DNA from: Halomonas zincidurans B6
Lineage (GTDB): Bacteria > Pseudomonadota > Gammaproteobacteria > Pseudomonadales > Halomonadaceae
DNA: 64,000 bases
Assembly (NCBI RefSeq): GCF_000731955.1
Contig: NZ_JNCK01000001.1
Span: forward strand, 744,001 to 808,000
Reading direction: 5' to 3'
Shown: piece after piece, positions 25,502 to 34,114 of the stretch
Layout: every line of letters begins with the position of its first letter
Position numbering within the stretch: position 1 is the stretch's first letter
Notes under the pieces: generated by a model
Database searches by the model: none
What the model was told of the DNA's origin: nothing
What the model saw: the letters and a program-made list of their open reading frames with translations, nothing else
Position numbers and translations under genes: made by a program

Positions 25502-26056
25502 ATGTCCGCTTATCCAACCGAAGCCGCCGTGATCGCCGCGACCCGCAATTGGGTTGCGCGCTTCGTCGTCGGCCACGATATCTGCCCGTTTGCCGCCCGC
25601 GAGGTGCGTCGCGACAGCATCCGCTACCAGGTGTTGGCGGCGGATGCTGTCGAGACGGCGTTGCTGGCGCTGGTCGAGGCCTGCCGCGCGCTCGACGCGT
25701 CGCCGGCCATCGAGACCACGCTGCTGATTCTGCCCAGCGGCGTCGCCGATTTCGAGGACTACCTGGATCTGCTGGATCTCGCCGAGGCGCTGCTCGAGGC
25801 CGAGGGTTACAGCGGCGTCTATCAGCTGGCGAGTTTTCATCCCGATTACCGCTTCGACGGCGCCGAGCCCGACGACCCGGCCAATGCCACCAACCGCTCG
25901 CCATGGCCGATGCTGCATCTGCTGCGCGAGGCCAGCGTGAGCCGTGTGCTGGACAGCTACCCGGACCCGCAGGCCATCCCCGAACGCAACGTCGCGTTGA
26001 TGCGGCGTCTGGGCAATGCCCGACTGGACGCCGAACGGACGGCGGACGAGCCCTGA
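25502..26056 (+). CDS. DUF1415 family protein
   Basis: A 184-residue cytoplasmic protein of the DUF1415 family, with no known function. Family-typical blocks are WVARFVVGHDICPFAAREV near the start, TTLLILPSGVADFEDYLDLL, YQLASFHPDYRFDG and NRSPWPMLHLLREASV. The frame is open upstream into the BIME, but ATG at 25502 gives the usual MSAYPTEAAVIAATRNW start. No transmembrane segment is visible. It is monocistronic as far as can be seen. The conserved Cys-Pro and His/Asp residues suggest a small enzyme, which is only speculation. Confidence 0.82.
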   Translation: MSAYPTEAAVIAATRNWVARFVVGHDICPFAAREVRRDSIRYQVLAADAVETALLALVEACRALDASPAIETTLLILPSGVADFEDYLDLLDLAEALLEAEGYSGVYQLASFHPDYRFDGAEPDDPANATNRSPWPMLHLLREASVSRVLDSYPDPQAIPERNVALMRRLGNARLDAERTADEP

Positions 26057-26269
26057 ACGGACTATCGGAAATCGCTTTCCCAGGGGCTTGCCCTTGAAAG
26101 CACGCAGTCGGGCGGCCATGTCGTAGAGTGGCACTGGTGAGTTAGGGTGCAGTGCGTTGTCCGCAACGCCCGTCCATCGGCTACAGTGAAATGGGCGCAA
26201 GCCGTCGCACGGCAACAGCGCTTGCGCGAGGCAGGCCATGCCTGCCATCGGCCAATCAAAGGAGACGAC

Positions 26270-26701
26270 ATGAGCATTCAGAAGAAAGGATCCGCGCAGT
26301 GGCAGGGGAGCCTGAAAAAAGGCAAGGGCAGCGTTTCCAGCGAGAGCGGTGCGCTCAAGGAAATACCTTATGGCTTCAACACGCGCTTCGAGGGCCAGCC
26401 GGGCACCAATCCCGAAGAGTTGATCGGCGCGGCGCATGCCAGTTGCTATTCGATGGCGCTGTCGATGATCCTCGGCGAGGAAAACCTCGAGGCCGAGAGC
26501 ATCAACACCCAGGCCACCGTGACCCTGGAGCAGGACGACAACGGCTTCACCATTTCGGCGATCCATCTCGACACGCTCGCCAGGATCCCCGGTGCCGACC
26601 AGTCGACCTTCGAGACCGCGGCCAACAAGGCCAAGGAAGGTTGCCCGGTATCCAAGCTGTTCAAGGCCAACATCACCCTGGACGCCAAGCTCGAGAACTG
26701 A
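26270..26701 (+). CDS. osmC: OsmC-type hydroperoxide-detoxifying protein
   Basis: A 143-residue thiol peroxidase of the OsmC branch, which reduces organic hydroperoxides through two conserved cysteines. Both are visible: GAAHASCYSMALS (about residue 60) and KEGCPVSKLF (about residue 125). The start MSIQKKGSAQWQG and YGFNTRFEG closely match enterobacterial OsmC. ATG at 26270 follows AAAGGAG; readings from further upstream are not supported. In relatives it is induced by osmotic stress and stationary phase, which would suit a halophile, but no promoter motif is asserted here. A strong terminator lies downstream. Confidence 0.93.
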   Translation: MSIQKKGSAQWQGSLKKGKGSVSSESGALKEIPYGFNTRFEGQPGTNPEELIGAAHASCYSMALSMILGEENLEAESINTQATVTLEQDDNGFTISAIHLDTLARIPGADQSTFETAANKAKEGCPVSKLFKANITLDAKLEN

Positions 26702-26761
26702 GCCTGGCCGCCGGGTAGCGCTCGAGCACGTCATCGCCCGGCTCATGGCGACGCAAGGCTA

Positions 26762-26791
26762 GACCAAGCCGGCCCCGAAGCCGGCTTGGTC
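26762..26791. terminator. Intrinsic terminator between osmC and the amidotransferase-like gene
   Basis: GACCAAGCCGGC (26762-26773) pairs perfectly over 12 bases with GCCGGCTTGGTC (26780-26791) around a CCCGAA loop. It lies between convergent genes, so it probably acts in both directions, although the U-tract is poor. Confidence 0.7.
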
Positions 26792-26824
26792 GCGTATCGA
26801 ATCATTGACGACGGGGCCGTCGGA

Positions 26825-27529
26825 TCAGGCGCCGGCCCGCGACGGGGCCTCGCCGCGTTCGGCGTAGTGGGCGGCGTGTTCGACCAGCGCGCGGATCAGG
26901 CGTTGTTGCGGGCGGTTGAAGATCAGAAACTCCGGATGCCACTGCACGCCGATCAGGAAATCGTGATGGTGGCTCTCGATGCCCTGGACCAGCCCGTCGC
27001 GGTCGCGGGCGACGACATCGATGCCATGACCGGTGGCGTCGATGGCCTGATGATGCAGACTGTTCACCTGGCACCAGTTGACGCGCAGGATGTCGTGCAG
27101 CCGGCTGCCCTCGACCACGTCGACGGTCTTGCGCGGCAGCACCGTGCGACGCGGCTTGATGTGTTCGTAGGTCGTGTAGATATCGCTGAACAGCGTGCCG
27201 CCGAAGAACACGTTGATGATCTGCGCGCCGCGACAGATGCCCAGCACCGGGCAGCCGTCCGGTACCAGCCGTTTCAGCAGTTCCAGTTCGAGCGTGTCGC
27301 GTTGGGGATCGACGCGCACGTCGAGCTGCACTCCGCCGCCGTAGAGTTGCGCGCCGATATCGTCGCCGCCGCCGACGATCAGGCCATCGAGTCGCGACCC
27401 GTCGGGGCGCGCCGGGGACAGTCGCACCGGCCGGCCGCCGGCGCGCCATACCGCCAGGCAGTCGCAATACCAGGCCAGCCGGCTCTTGTCATTCGAGGTG
27501 GTGATGCCGATCAGGGGTCTTGTCTTCAT
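26825..27529 (-). CDS. Class I glutamine amidotransferase-like hydrolase (peptidase C26 / PuuD-like)
   Basis: A 234-residue gamma-glutamyl hydrolase-type protein. The nucleophile is Cys99 in VLGICRGAQIINV; the partner His and Glu lie in GVQWHPEF; an oxyanion-type GGGDDIG loop is at 53-59. Members cleave gamma-glutamyl amide bonds (for example gamma-glutamyl-GABA). ATG at 27529 overlaps the stop of the amidoligase gene (ATGA), so the two are coupled; five earlier codons in frame are not used. Pairing with an amidoligase suggests one protein makes and the other breaks or trims a gamma-glutamyl-type bond. The true substrate is unknown. Confidence 0.82.
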   Translation of the reverse strand: MKTRPLIGITTSNDKSRLAWYCDCLAVWRAGGRPVRLSPARPDGSRLDGLIVGGGDDIGAQLYGGGVQLDVRVDPQRDTLELELLKRLVPDGCPVLGICRGAQIINVFFGGTLFSDIYTTYEHIKPRRTVLPRKTVDVVEGSRLHDILRVNWCQVNSLHHQAIDATGHGIDVVARDRDGLVQGIESHHHDFLIGVQWHPEFLIFNRPQQRLIRALVEHAAHYAERGEAPSRAGA

Positions 27530-28524
27530 GCGTCCTTCATCCATCCGCGCAGGCGATCCAGCCAGCGCGTCATCGGTAATCGATGGTGATGGGCGAGGTA
27601 GGCGGCGGCGCGTTCGGCGAGCAGTGCTTCATCGGCGGCCAGGCGCTCTACCTCGACCCAGCGGTTCCACTCCGCGACCACGCTCCAGTCGGGCTGCGCG
27701 AACTGGGCGTTGGGCAGCCGGTAGTGATAGGTCGGGCGTGGCTTGATGCGCTCGTCGCTGAACAACTGGGGCAACGCCTCGGGTTGCAGGAAGGCGAACA
27801 GCGGAAACAGGTCGAGTTCGCGATTGCGCGACGGATTGGCGACGGCGTAATCCTCGATCAGGGTCCCCAGATCGGGCTGGTAGCCCGGGTCGAGTACCTG
27901 CAGGGCATAGTCGCGAGGGAACGGATTGGCGTGCGGCAGCACCTCGCGGGTGATGTCGATGTCGATCTCCTCGCGCAGCCACTCGGCGAGAATCATGTAG
28001 GCGCGCAGATGAGCCTGCACACTTGCGGTGGTGATGCTCGGCACCTCCGGATTCAGGTGCAGCCCGAAGGCATAGAGCAGGCTCTCGCGAGTATCACGGG
28101 CGCCTTGCAGGCGCAGGGCGTCGAACAGCGAATCGAGCTCGCCCAGCGACAGCCAGGGGATCGGCGGACAAACGATCTCGGTAGGCACCACGCCGGACAC
28201 GGCGTCGCCGATCAGCGCCCGGGTGCGGTTGTGCAGGTCGGCGCGCAGGCGTTGCCATTCGGCGTCGCCGCTCGCCTGAGTCTTTTCCAGCAGCTTGTCG
28301 TCGGGATGCGCGTACTTGGCGTCGAGCTCGACGGTGAAATCGCCCCAGCGGGTGTCCGCGACCTTGAAGCGATGCGGGCTGAGCTGGTGGATATCGCCAC
28401 CGAAACGGCCCTGCACCAGTTCGGCCGCCGCCGCCGGTGCAAGCGCCGCGAATTCGATTTCCACGCCGACACGCCGCAATTGGCCCTCTGTCGTGCGCGG
28501 TACGGGTGGCGCTTGGGGCTCCAT
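27526..28524 (-). CDS. Amidoligase family protein (glutamine-synthetase-like fold)
   Basis: A 332-residue member of the predicted amidoligase enzymes, ATP-dependent ligases related to the COOH-NH2 ligase superfamily. The family's entry motif appears as RRVGVEIEF at residues 17-25, followed by FTVELDAKYAHPD, VPTEIVCPPIP and FGLHLNPEVP, which supply acidic and His ligands for the metal-ATP site. ATG at 28524 has CAGGAGG seven bases upstream, so the 13 extra codons upstream are rejected. It is the first gene of a two-gene unit with the amidotransferase-like hydrolase. No substrate has been established for such pairs to my knowledge; peptide or amino-acid tagging is a prediction from comparative genomics. 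Confidence 0.8.
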   Translation of the reverse strand: MEPQAPPVPRTTEGQLRRVGVEIEFAALAPAAAAELVQGRFGGDIHQLSPHRFKVADTRWGDFTVELDAKYAHPDDKLLEKTQASGDAEWQRLRADLHNRTRALIGDAVSGVVPTEIVCPPIPWLSLGELDSLFDALRLQGARDTRESLLYAFGLHLNPEVPSITTASVQAHLRAYMILAEWLREEIDIDITREVLPHANPFPRDYALQVLDPGYQPDLGTLIEDYAVANPSRNRELDLFPLFAFLQPEALPQLFSDERIKPRPTYHYRLPNAQFAQPDWSVVAEWNRWVEVERLAADEALLAERAAAYLAHHHRLPMTRWLDRLRGWMKDA

Positions 28525-28631
28525 GGCGACCTCCTGGGTGTATGCGCGAAACCACCATTGCAACGGCTTGGCGCAGTGCTGGCAAGCCCTGATCGGGAAA
28601 AGCCTTGGCCAGCCAATGGCTTCGTGGTCGT

Positions 28632-30185
28632 CTAGCCGGGCCGCTCGATGAGGCCTTGACGGACATGCTCGGCCAGCCCCAGGCCGGCCTCGTGCATGGT
28701 CAGGTAGGTCTGGTTGGCGCCGGCGCGGCGAATCGCCTCGGCCTCGTCCTCGTAGAGACTGTGCGCGACGATCGCACCGGAAAAGCCATGCTGGCGTAAC
28801 TGTCGGGTGGCGAAGATCTTCGACTCGGCATCGGGCAGGGTGAGCACCGCCACCTCGATGGTATCGAGCGAGAGGCTGTGCCAGAAGCCGATATCCTCGC
28901 CATCAGCGTAGACCACATGACGCCCGGCGCGGCTGTGGCGCTCGACCCGGCTGGGGTCGGCGTCGATGCCGATCAGGCGCGTATGGTCCTCGCACAGGCG
29001 ATCGTAGGCGGCGGTGCCGGTGCGGCCCATGCCCAGGATCAGTACCCGCGCATTGCCCAGCGAGGCGGGCTGCTCGTCGGGATGCCAGGTGCGCGTCTCG
29101 AAGCGCAGCAGCCACGGCTCGAATCGGGCGAACAGCGCGTGGGCATTGCGCTGCAGCGGTGCCGCGAACAAGAACGACAGCGCCACGGCGAGCGCCAGGC
29201 CGACCAGCGCATCCGGCACCAGCGCCGCGGCGACGATCAACCCGAACTCGCTGTAGCTGGTCAGGCTGACCGCAGCCTGAAAGGCATTGCGCGCGCGCAG
29301 CCGGAACAGGATCAGCAGGAAGAAGAACAGTGCCGCCTTGAGCGGCAGCAGCGCAGTGAACGCCACCGCGAAGCCCAGCGCCTGCCAGTCGGGCAGCCCC
29401 GACATGCCGATCTTGAGAAAGAAGCCGACCAGGAACAGCTCCTTGAGCCCCCACAGCGACTTGCCCAGTTCCTGGGCGCGCGGATGGCCTGCAACCAGCG
29501 CGCCCAGCACCAGCGCGCCGACCTCGCTGGACAGCCCCAGCGCGGAAAAGCCCGCCCCGCCGACCACTACCGCCAGTACCAGCCCCATCAGCAACAGCAG
29601 CTCGTCGTGGCCGCTGACATCGATCAGCCAATAAAAGAGCGGTCGCAACAACGGCAGGCCGAACAGCGCGAGCGCCCAGGGCGAGGGCACCTGGCCGGTC
29701 GAGAACGCCAGCACGAACAGCGCTATCAGATCCTGGATGATCAGGATGCCGATCGCCACGCGACCGTGAAAGGCGCGTAATTCGCGGCGCGACTCGAGGC
29801 TCTTGGCCGACAGCACGGTGCTCGAAAACGCCAGCGCGACAGCCAGCAGCAGCGACGGCCCCCAGGCGATGCCAGCCAGCCAGTGCAGGCCCGGTGCGAA
29901 AACGCCCACGGTGACGGCGAAATGCACCAGTCCGCCGCCGATCACTTCCGGCTGGGCGAGGCTCTTGAGCTTGAGCTTCAAGCCGACCGTGAACAGCAGC
30001 AACAGCACGCCGAGATGCGCGACGTGATCGAGCACCGCCGGCGTCGAGGCGGGCAGCGACAATTGGTCGGCCAGCGGGTTGATCAGAAAGCCCGCCGCCA
30101 GGAAGCCGATCAGCGCCGGCAGGCCGCAGCGACGCGCCACCAGCCCCAGCACGAGCGCGAACGACAGACAAATGACTTCCAGCAT
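28632..30185 (-). CDS. Kef-type monovalent cation:proton antiporter with TrkA-N domain
   Basis: A 517-residue membrane protein of the CPA2 family. Residues 1-370 contain about twelve hydrophobic segments, beginning MLEVICLSFALVLGLVAR; residues 385-510 are a Rossmann-type TrkA-N domain (RVLILGMGRTGTAAYDRL, then IGIDADPSRVERH) that binds NAD(H) or nucleotides and gates transport. The order is that of KefB/YbaL. It is likely to exchange K+ (or Na+) for protons, useful under ionic stress. ATG at 30185 gives the first helix directly after the start, with CGGAG upstream; a 35-codon extension lacks membrane character. The C-terminal RCK_C domain is absent. Confidence 0.87.
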   Translation of the reverse strand: MLEVICLSFALVLGLVARRCGLPALIGFLAAGFLINPLADQLSLPASTPAVLDHVAHLGVLLLLFTVGLKLKLKSLAQPEVIGGGLVHFAVTVGVFAPGLHWLAGIAWGPSLLLAVALAFSSTVLSAKSLESRRELRAFHGRVAIGILIIQDLIALFVLAFSTGQVPSPWALALFGLPLLRPLFYWLIDVSGHDELLLLMGLVLAVVVGGAGFSALGLSSEVGALVLGALVAGHPRAQELGKSLWGLKELFLVGFFLKIGMSGLPDWQALGFAVAFTALLPLKAALFFFLLILFRLRARNAFQAAVSLTSYSEFGLIVAAALVPDALVGLALAVALSFLFAAPLQRNAHALFARFEPWLLRFETRTWHPDEQPASLGNARVLILGMGRTGTAAYDRLCEDHTRLIGIDADPSRVERHSRAGRHVVYADGEDIGFWHSLSLDTIEVAVLTLPDAESKIFATRQLRQHGFSGAIVAHSLYEDEAEAIRRAGANQTYLTMHEAGLGLAEHVRQGLIERPG

Positions 30186-30333
30186 GGCAGGCTCCGGCAA
30201 CAACGGATGGCAAGATGGCGGTGAATCCGCGCCGCCGAGCGGGCGATGCGCTGGGCCTATCGTGACACAGTGACGATGACAATTTGCCAACCTCGATTCA
30301 ATTTCGACCCAGAGGGAGCGTCATGAGCGACAG

Positions 30334-31419
30334 TCAGTGGGGCGCACGGTCGAGCGCTTTGGCGAAGGCGCGTCCGGCGCCACTCCAGTCGGCGAGCCCG
30401 TCACGGGCTCGCTGGGCGCCTTGGCGCAGCTGCTGGCGTAGCTCGGGTTCGTCGAGCCAGCGCGCCAGCGCCTCGGCCAGCGCCTGGCTATCGCCCGGCG
30501 GCACGGCGAGCCCGGCGTCCCGGGGCAAGGTATGGGCCAGCGCGCCGCCGGTGGTGGTGATCACCGGCAGGCCATGAGCCAACGCCTCGCTGATGACCAT
30601 GCCATAGCCTTCGTAGTGCGAGGGCAGCACGAACAGGTCGGCGTTCCGGTAGGCCTCGGCCAGCTGGTCGTGGGCGCGTTCGCCGACCAGCTCGAGGCGG
30701 GTCTCGAGGCCGTGGACGGCGATGCGCCCACGAACGTGGCGCACGTGGGCCATATCGCGGTCGAGCCCGCCGATGCAGGTCGCCTGCCAGTCGCGGTCGG
30801 CGAGCAGGGCGAGTGCCTCGACGAGTACCTCGTGGCCCTTGCGTGGCGTGATGGCGGCGACGCACAGCAGGCGCGCGGGGGCGGGATGGTCGGCCGTTGC
30901 GCGTGGCGAGAGCGGCGCGCGGGCGACGCCGGGCTCGATCACCGTGATGCGCTCGGCGGGGACATCGAAGTCGGCCAGCCGGCGGGCGGTGAATGCACTG
31001 GTGACGATCACCCGGCCCACCGCGCCCAGTGCGCGGGTCTCGCTGATCGTGAAGCGGGTGCGCTGGGCGGGGTCGAGGCCGGTCTCGTCGGCCAGCGGAT
31101 GGTGGACCAATGCGGTCAGATCGAGCCGCTCGGCATGCCGGGCGACGACCTCGGGCAGACCGCCCATCGCCAGGCCGTCGATCACCACGCGCGCACCGTC
31201 GGGCTGGTCGGCCAGCGTTTCTTCCAGCGCGTGGGCGGCCTGGCCGTCGGGCTCGGGGAAGCGCCCCTCGAGGCCGATGACCGTGACCTGCCAGCCCTGT
31301 TCGCGTAGCGCCTCGACGATACGCGCATCGTAGACGTAGCCGCCGGCCAACTGACCGGGATCGCCAGCGACCAGCAGGCTCAGGGTGTATGCGTCTTGGT
31401 CTTGGCTGTCCGCGCTCAC
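30334..31419 (-). CDS. Glycosyltransferase family 4
   Basis: A 361-residue GT-B glycosyltransferase. The donor-binding C-terminal half has VAAITPRKGHEVLVEAL, LVGERAHDQL and the nucleotide-sugar motif LFVLPSHYEGYGMVISEALAHGLPV, including the E-x7-E pair. Residues 1-170 form the acceptor domain (LLVAGDPGQLAGGYVYDARI). The GTG at 31419 overlaps the stop of the small upstream relic (GTGA) and has GAGGGGGG as ribosome-binding site; the longer reading upstream is spurious. In relatives it travels with a pterin-synthase-like gene, which suggests modification of a pterin or a small polar metabolite, but this is inference. Sugar and acceptor are unknown. Confidence 0.85.
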   Translation of the reverse strand: MSADSQDQDAYTLSLLVAGDPGQLAGGYVYDARIVEALREQGWQVTVIGLEGRFPEPDGQAAHALEETLADQPDGARVVIDGLAMGGLPEVVARHAERLDLTALVHHPLADETGLDPAQRTRFTISETRALGAVGRVIVTSAFTARRLADFDVPAERITVIEPGVARAPLSPRATADHPAPARLLCVAAITPRKGHEVLVEALALLADRDWQATCIGGLDRDMAHVRHVRGRIAVHGLETRLELVGERAHDQLAEAYRNADLFVLPSHYEGYGMVISEALAHGLPVITTTGGALAHTLPRDAGLAVPPGDSQALAEALARWLDEPELRQQLRQGAQRARDGLADWSGAGRAFAKALDRAPH

Positions 31420-31580
31420 AAGCCCCCCTCGTAGCTGGCCCAGGCGATGTGCGATTGGTGCAGCGTCACATTCAACGGAGTCAGGCCCTCGGCGCCGTGC
31501 TGGCGTTGGGCGGGGCCGAACACCTCGCCCTGGAAGCTGTGGATGATCGTCATGTGATCGCCAACGGTGAGGCTGAACAT
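31416..31580 (-). pseudogene. 6-pyruvoyl-tetrahydropterin synthase-like gene with internal deletion
   Basis: A 54-codon frame, ATG at 31580 with AAGGAA upstream. Residues 1-30 read MFSLTVGDHMTIIHSFQGEV and FGPAQRQHGA, the N-terminal strand and helix of pterin-synthase (QueD-like) proteins. Residues 30-54 read AEGLTPLNVTLHQSHIAWAS, the C-terminal end of the same family. The roughly 80 residues between, with the Zn-binding His and catalytic Cys, are missing, yet the frame is intact. The stop overlaps the glycosyltransferase start, so operon structure is preserved. It is probably a deletion relic whose translation may still couple to the glycosyltransferase. Confidence 0.7.
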
Positions 31581-31757
31581 GCACGTGGTTCCTTATGCAG
31601 GTGGTACGCGTAATGCTAGCGCACGCTAGCCGCTCGTTCAGTAGCGTAAACGCTGGCACGGCACGCCGTGGGTCGCGGCCAGGTGCCGCCAAGGGTCGTC
31701 AAGCCGGTGTAGTCCGCGTATAAGAGGGCCAGATTTCTGCTACATGAGCGATGGACT

Positions 31758-32786
31758 ATGGCACGAGCTCCCTTCGAACTCGCCGGTGTGCGCGTCGCGC
31801 CAGGCTCCCGCGCACAGCTCGACGTCCCGGTGGCCAAACTCTATACCCATGCACCGCTGCATATTCCGGTGGAAGTGGTGCACGGTCGCCAGGCCGGGCC
31901 GGTGCTGCTGGTGTGCGGGGCGATCCACGGCGACGAGATCAACGGCGCCGAGATCGTCCGCCGGCTGTTGCGTTCGTCGGCGATCCGCCGGCTGCGCGGG
32001 ACGCTGATCGCGGTGCCCATCGTCAACGTCTTCGGCTTCGTCCAGCACACCCGTTACCTGCCTGACCGGCGCGATCTCAATCGTTGCTTCCCGGGCAGCG
32101 ACGCCGGATCGTTGGGCTCGCGGGTGGCTGCGCTGTTCCGCGAGCAGATCGTCGACCTGGCGAGCCATATCATCGATCTGCACACCGGCGCCATTCATCG
32201 CACCAACCTGCCGCAGGTCCGTTCGCAACTGAGCGTGGGCAGCGAGACGGCGGCAATGGCCAGGGCGTTCGGCGCACCGGTGATCCTCAATGCCGAACTG
32301 CGCGAGGGCAGCTTGCGCGCCTACGCCCAGCATCACGGCGTGCCGGTGCTGACCTACGAGGCCGGCGAGGCGCTGCGCTTCGACGAGTGGGCGATCGCCC
32401 CGGGGGTGCGCGGGGTGCTGCGGGTGATGCGCCACCTGGGCATGCTGGCCGCCAGCCGACAACGTCGCGAGCCGCCAGCGGCCGAGGTCGCCAACGGCTC
32501 GAGCTGGGCGCGGGCGCCGATCGACGGCATTTTGCGTCCGCGGGTGCGCCTCGGGGCGCGGGTCGCCAAGGGCCAGGTGCTGGGGCTCGTCGCCGATCCG
32601 TTCGGCAACTCCGAAGGCGAGGTGCTGGCCAACGCCGATGGCATCGTCATCGGCATGAGCAACCTGCCGCTGGCCAACGAGGGCGAGGCGCTGTTCCACG
32701 TCGCCCGCTTCGAGGCGATCGAGGAGGCCGAGAACGCCGTCGAGTCGTTCCAGTCGGATTACGAGGGCACGCCGGACACGCTATGA
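31758..32786 (+). CDS. Succinylglutamate desuccinylase/aspartoacylase family zinc hydrolase
   Basis: A 342-residue carboxypeptidase-fold hydrolase. Zinc ligands and catalytic residues are seen in CGAIHGDEINGAEI (His and Glu), RDLNRCFPGS (substrate Arg) and HIIDLHTGAIHR (second His). A C-terminal beta domain follows from about residue 235. Such enzymes cleave N-acyl amino acids or related amides; in halophiles close relatives (DoeB) deacetylate N-acetyl-diaminobutyrate, but there is no ectoine-degradation gene beside it here. The ATG at 31758 lies 14 bases after an out-of-frame ATG; ribosome-binding site is weak. The 3' end overlaps dusA tail-to-tail by 28 bases. Confidence 0.82.
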   Translation: MARAPFELAGVRVAPGSRAQLDVPVAKLYTHAPLHIPVEVVHGRQAGPVLLVCGAIHGDEINGAEIVRRLLRSSAIRRLRGTLIAVPIVNVFGFVQHTRYLPDRRDLNRCFPGSDAGSLGSRVAALFREQIVDLASHIIDLHTGAIHRTNLPQVRSQLSVGSETAAMARAFGAPVILNAELREGSLRAYAQHHGVPVLTYEAGEALRFDEWAIAPGVRGVLRVMRHLGMLAASRQRREPPAAEVANGSSWARAPIDGILRPRVRLGARVAKGQVLGLVADPFGNSEGEVLANADGIVIGMSNLPLANEGEALFHVARFEAIEEAENAVESFQSDYEGTPDTL

Positions 32787-33820
32787 CCGGCTCGGGCCGG
32801 GGAGGGGGCGGCGGTTTCGTGCGGCTCGGGCACCAATCCCAGGGCGTCGTCGAAGACGCCAAGCCCGGCACCGTCGCGGTGCGCGTTCTCGGACAGATGA
32901 CGGCGAAAGCGGCGTCCCCCCGGGCAGCCCTGGAACAGTCCCAACAGATGCCGGGTGATATGGTTGAGCCTGGCGCCTTCCGCGAGCCGCCCGGCGATGT
33001 AGGGGCGCAGCGCTCGTGCGGCTCCGTGACGCGACGTTGCCGGGCCGGGGCGGCCATAGAGCGCCTCGTCGATGCTCGCCAGCAGCCACGGGTTCCGGTA
33101 TGCCTCGCGACCCACCATCACGCTGTCGACGGATTCCAGCTGCGCGCGGCACTCGGCCAGCGTCCTGATGCCGCCGTTGACGCCGATGTGCAGTTCGGGA
33201 TGCTGCGCCTTCAGCCGCTGCACGCGCGGATAGTTGAGCGGTGGCACGTCGCGGTTTTCCCTGGGCGACAGACCCTGCAGCCAGGCCTTGCGGGCATGCA
33301 CGATGAACGTCTCGCAGCCGGCGTCGGCGACCTGCCGGATGAAACGTGTCAGGTCGGCGTCCTCGTCCTGGTCATCGATGCCGATGCGGCACTTGACGGT
33401 GACCGGGATCGACACCGCATCGCGCATCGCGCGCACCGCGGCGGCGACGGTCTGCGGATGCGCCATCAGGCAGGCGCCGATCAGGTTGTTCTGGACCCGG
33501 TCGCTGGGGCAGCCGACGTTCAGGTTGACCTCGTCATAGCCCCATTCCTCGGCGATCGCCGCGCAGGCGGCCAGCTCGCCGGCGTCGCTGCCGCCGAGCT
33601 GCAGGGCCAGCGGATGCTCCAGCGCGTCGTACCCCAGGAAGCGCTCGCGCGGCGTGCCGTGCAGGATCGCCCCAGTCGTGACCATTTCGGTATACAGCAG
33701 CGCGTGGCGCGTCAGCATTCGGGCGAAGGCGCGGTAGTCGCGGGTCGTCCAGTCCATCATCGGCGCCACACTGAACCGTCGAGCCACTTCCAGAGAGTCG
33801 TTTCTCTTTAACTCAGCCAA
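32759..33820 (-). CDS. dusA: tRNA-dihydrouridine(20/20a) synthase DusA
   Basis: A 353-residue FMN enzyme that reduces U20/U20a in tRNA D-loops. The FMN-binding start is RRFSVAPMMDWTTRDYR, the catalytic Cys104 lies in NLNVGCPSDRVQ, and GVNGGIRTL and VMVGREAYRNPW close the barrel; a helical RNA-binding domain follows. The start is unusual: TTG at 33820 with AAGGAGGG about seven bases upstream, giving MAELKRNDSLE. An integrase stub lies 130 bases upstream, and the 5' end of dusA is a known target of integrative elements, so the start region may have been rewritten by integration. The 3' end overlaps the aspartoacylase-like gene. Confidence 0.92.
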   Translation of the reverse strand: MAELKRNDSLEVARRFSVAPMMDWTTRDYRAFARMLTRHALLYTEMVTTGAILHGTPRERFLGYDALEHPLALQLGGSDAGELAACAAIAEEWGYDEVNLNVGCPSDRVQNNLIGACLMAHPQTVAAAVRAMRDAVSIPVTVKCRIGIDDQDEDADLTRFIRQVADAGCETFIVHARKAWLQGLSPRENRDVPPLNYPRVQRLKAQHPELHIGVNGGIRTLAECRAQLESVDSVMVGREAYRNPWLLASIDEALYGRPGPATSRHGAARALRPYIAGRLAEGARLNHITRHLLGLFQGCPGGRRFRRHLSENAHRDGAGLGVFDDALGLVPEPHETAAPSPARAGHSVSGVPS

Positions 33821-33949
33821 TTAACCCTCCTTCCGCTGTTCGTCCTATCACGCTAATACCCATTCGATACCGCCCGAAACCGAGCTTGGTGTACCCTCGC
33901 TGTAGCATTTTCAGAGAGAGGCGCCGAAACCGGCGTTTGGTGGTACGCC

Positions 33950-34114
33950 ATGGCGACTTTTCAGAAGCGCGGCACCCGCTGGCAGGGCATTGTACGAAAG
34001 AAGGACCATCCAGCCCAGAGCAGGACGTTCAGCATGAAAGCTTCCTATACTCATGTTAGTTTACGTATATCGACACAGATTCGCCGAGATCTCGCGGTGT
34101 GCCGAGGGATCTAG
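33950..34114 (+). pseudogene. N-terminal stub of a phage-type tyrosine integrase
   Basis: ATG at 33950 opens a 54-codon frame. Its first 30 residues (MATFQKRGTRWQGIVRKK, then HPAQSRTFSMKA) are the arm-type DNA-binding start of tyrosine integrases. After about 34038 the similarity stops and the frame runs into transposase-like sequence and a TAG at 34112. The catalytic domain is gone. It sits directly upstream of dusA, pointing away from it, which is where dusA-specific islands keep their integrase. The 451-base gap 33821-34271 contains only this stub, the IS200-like relic and the promoter of the ATPase gene. Confidence 0.65.
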
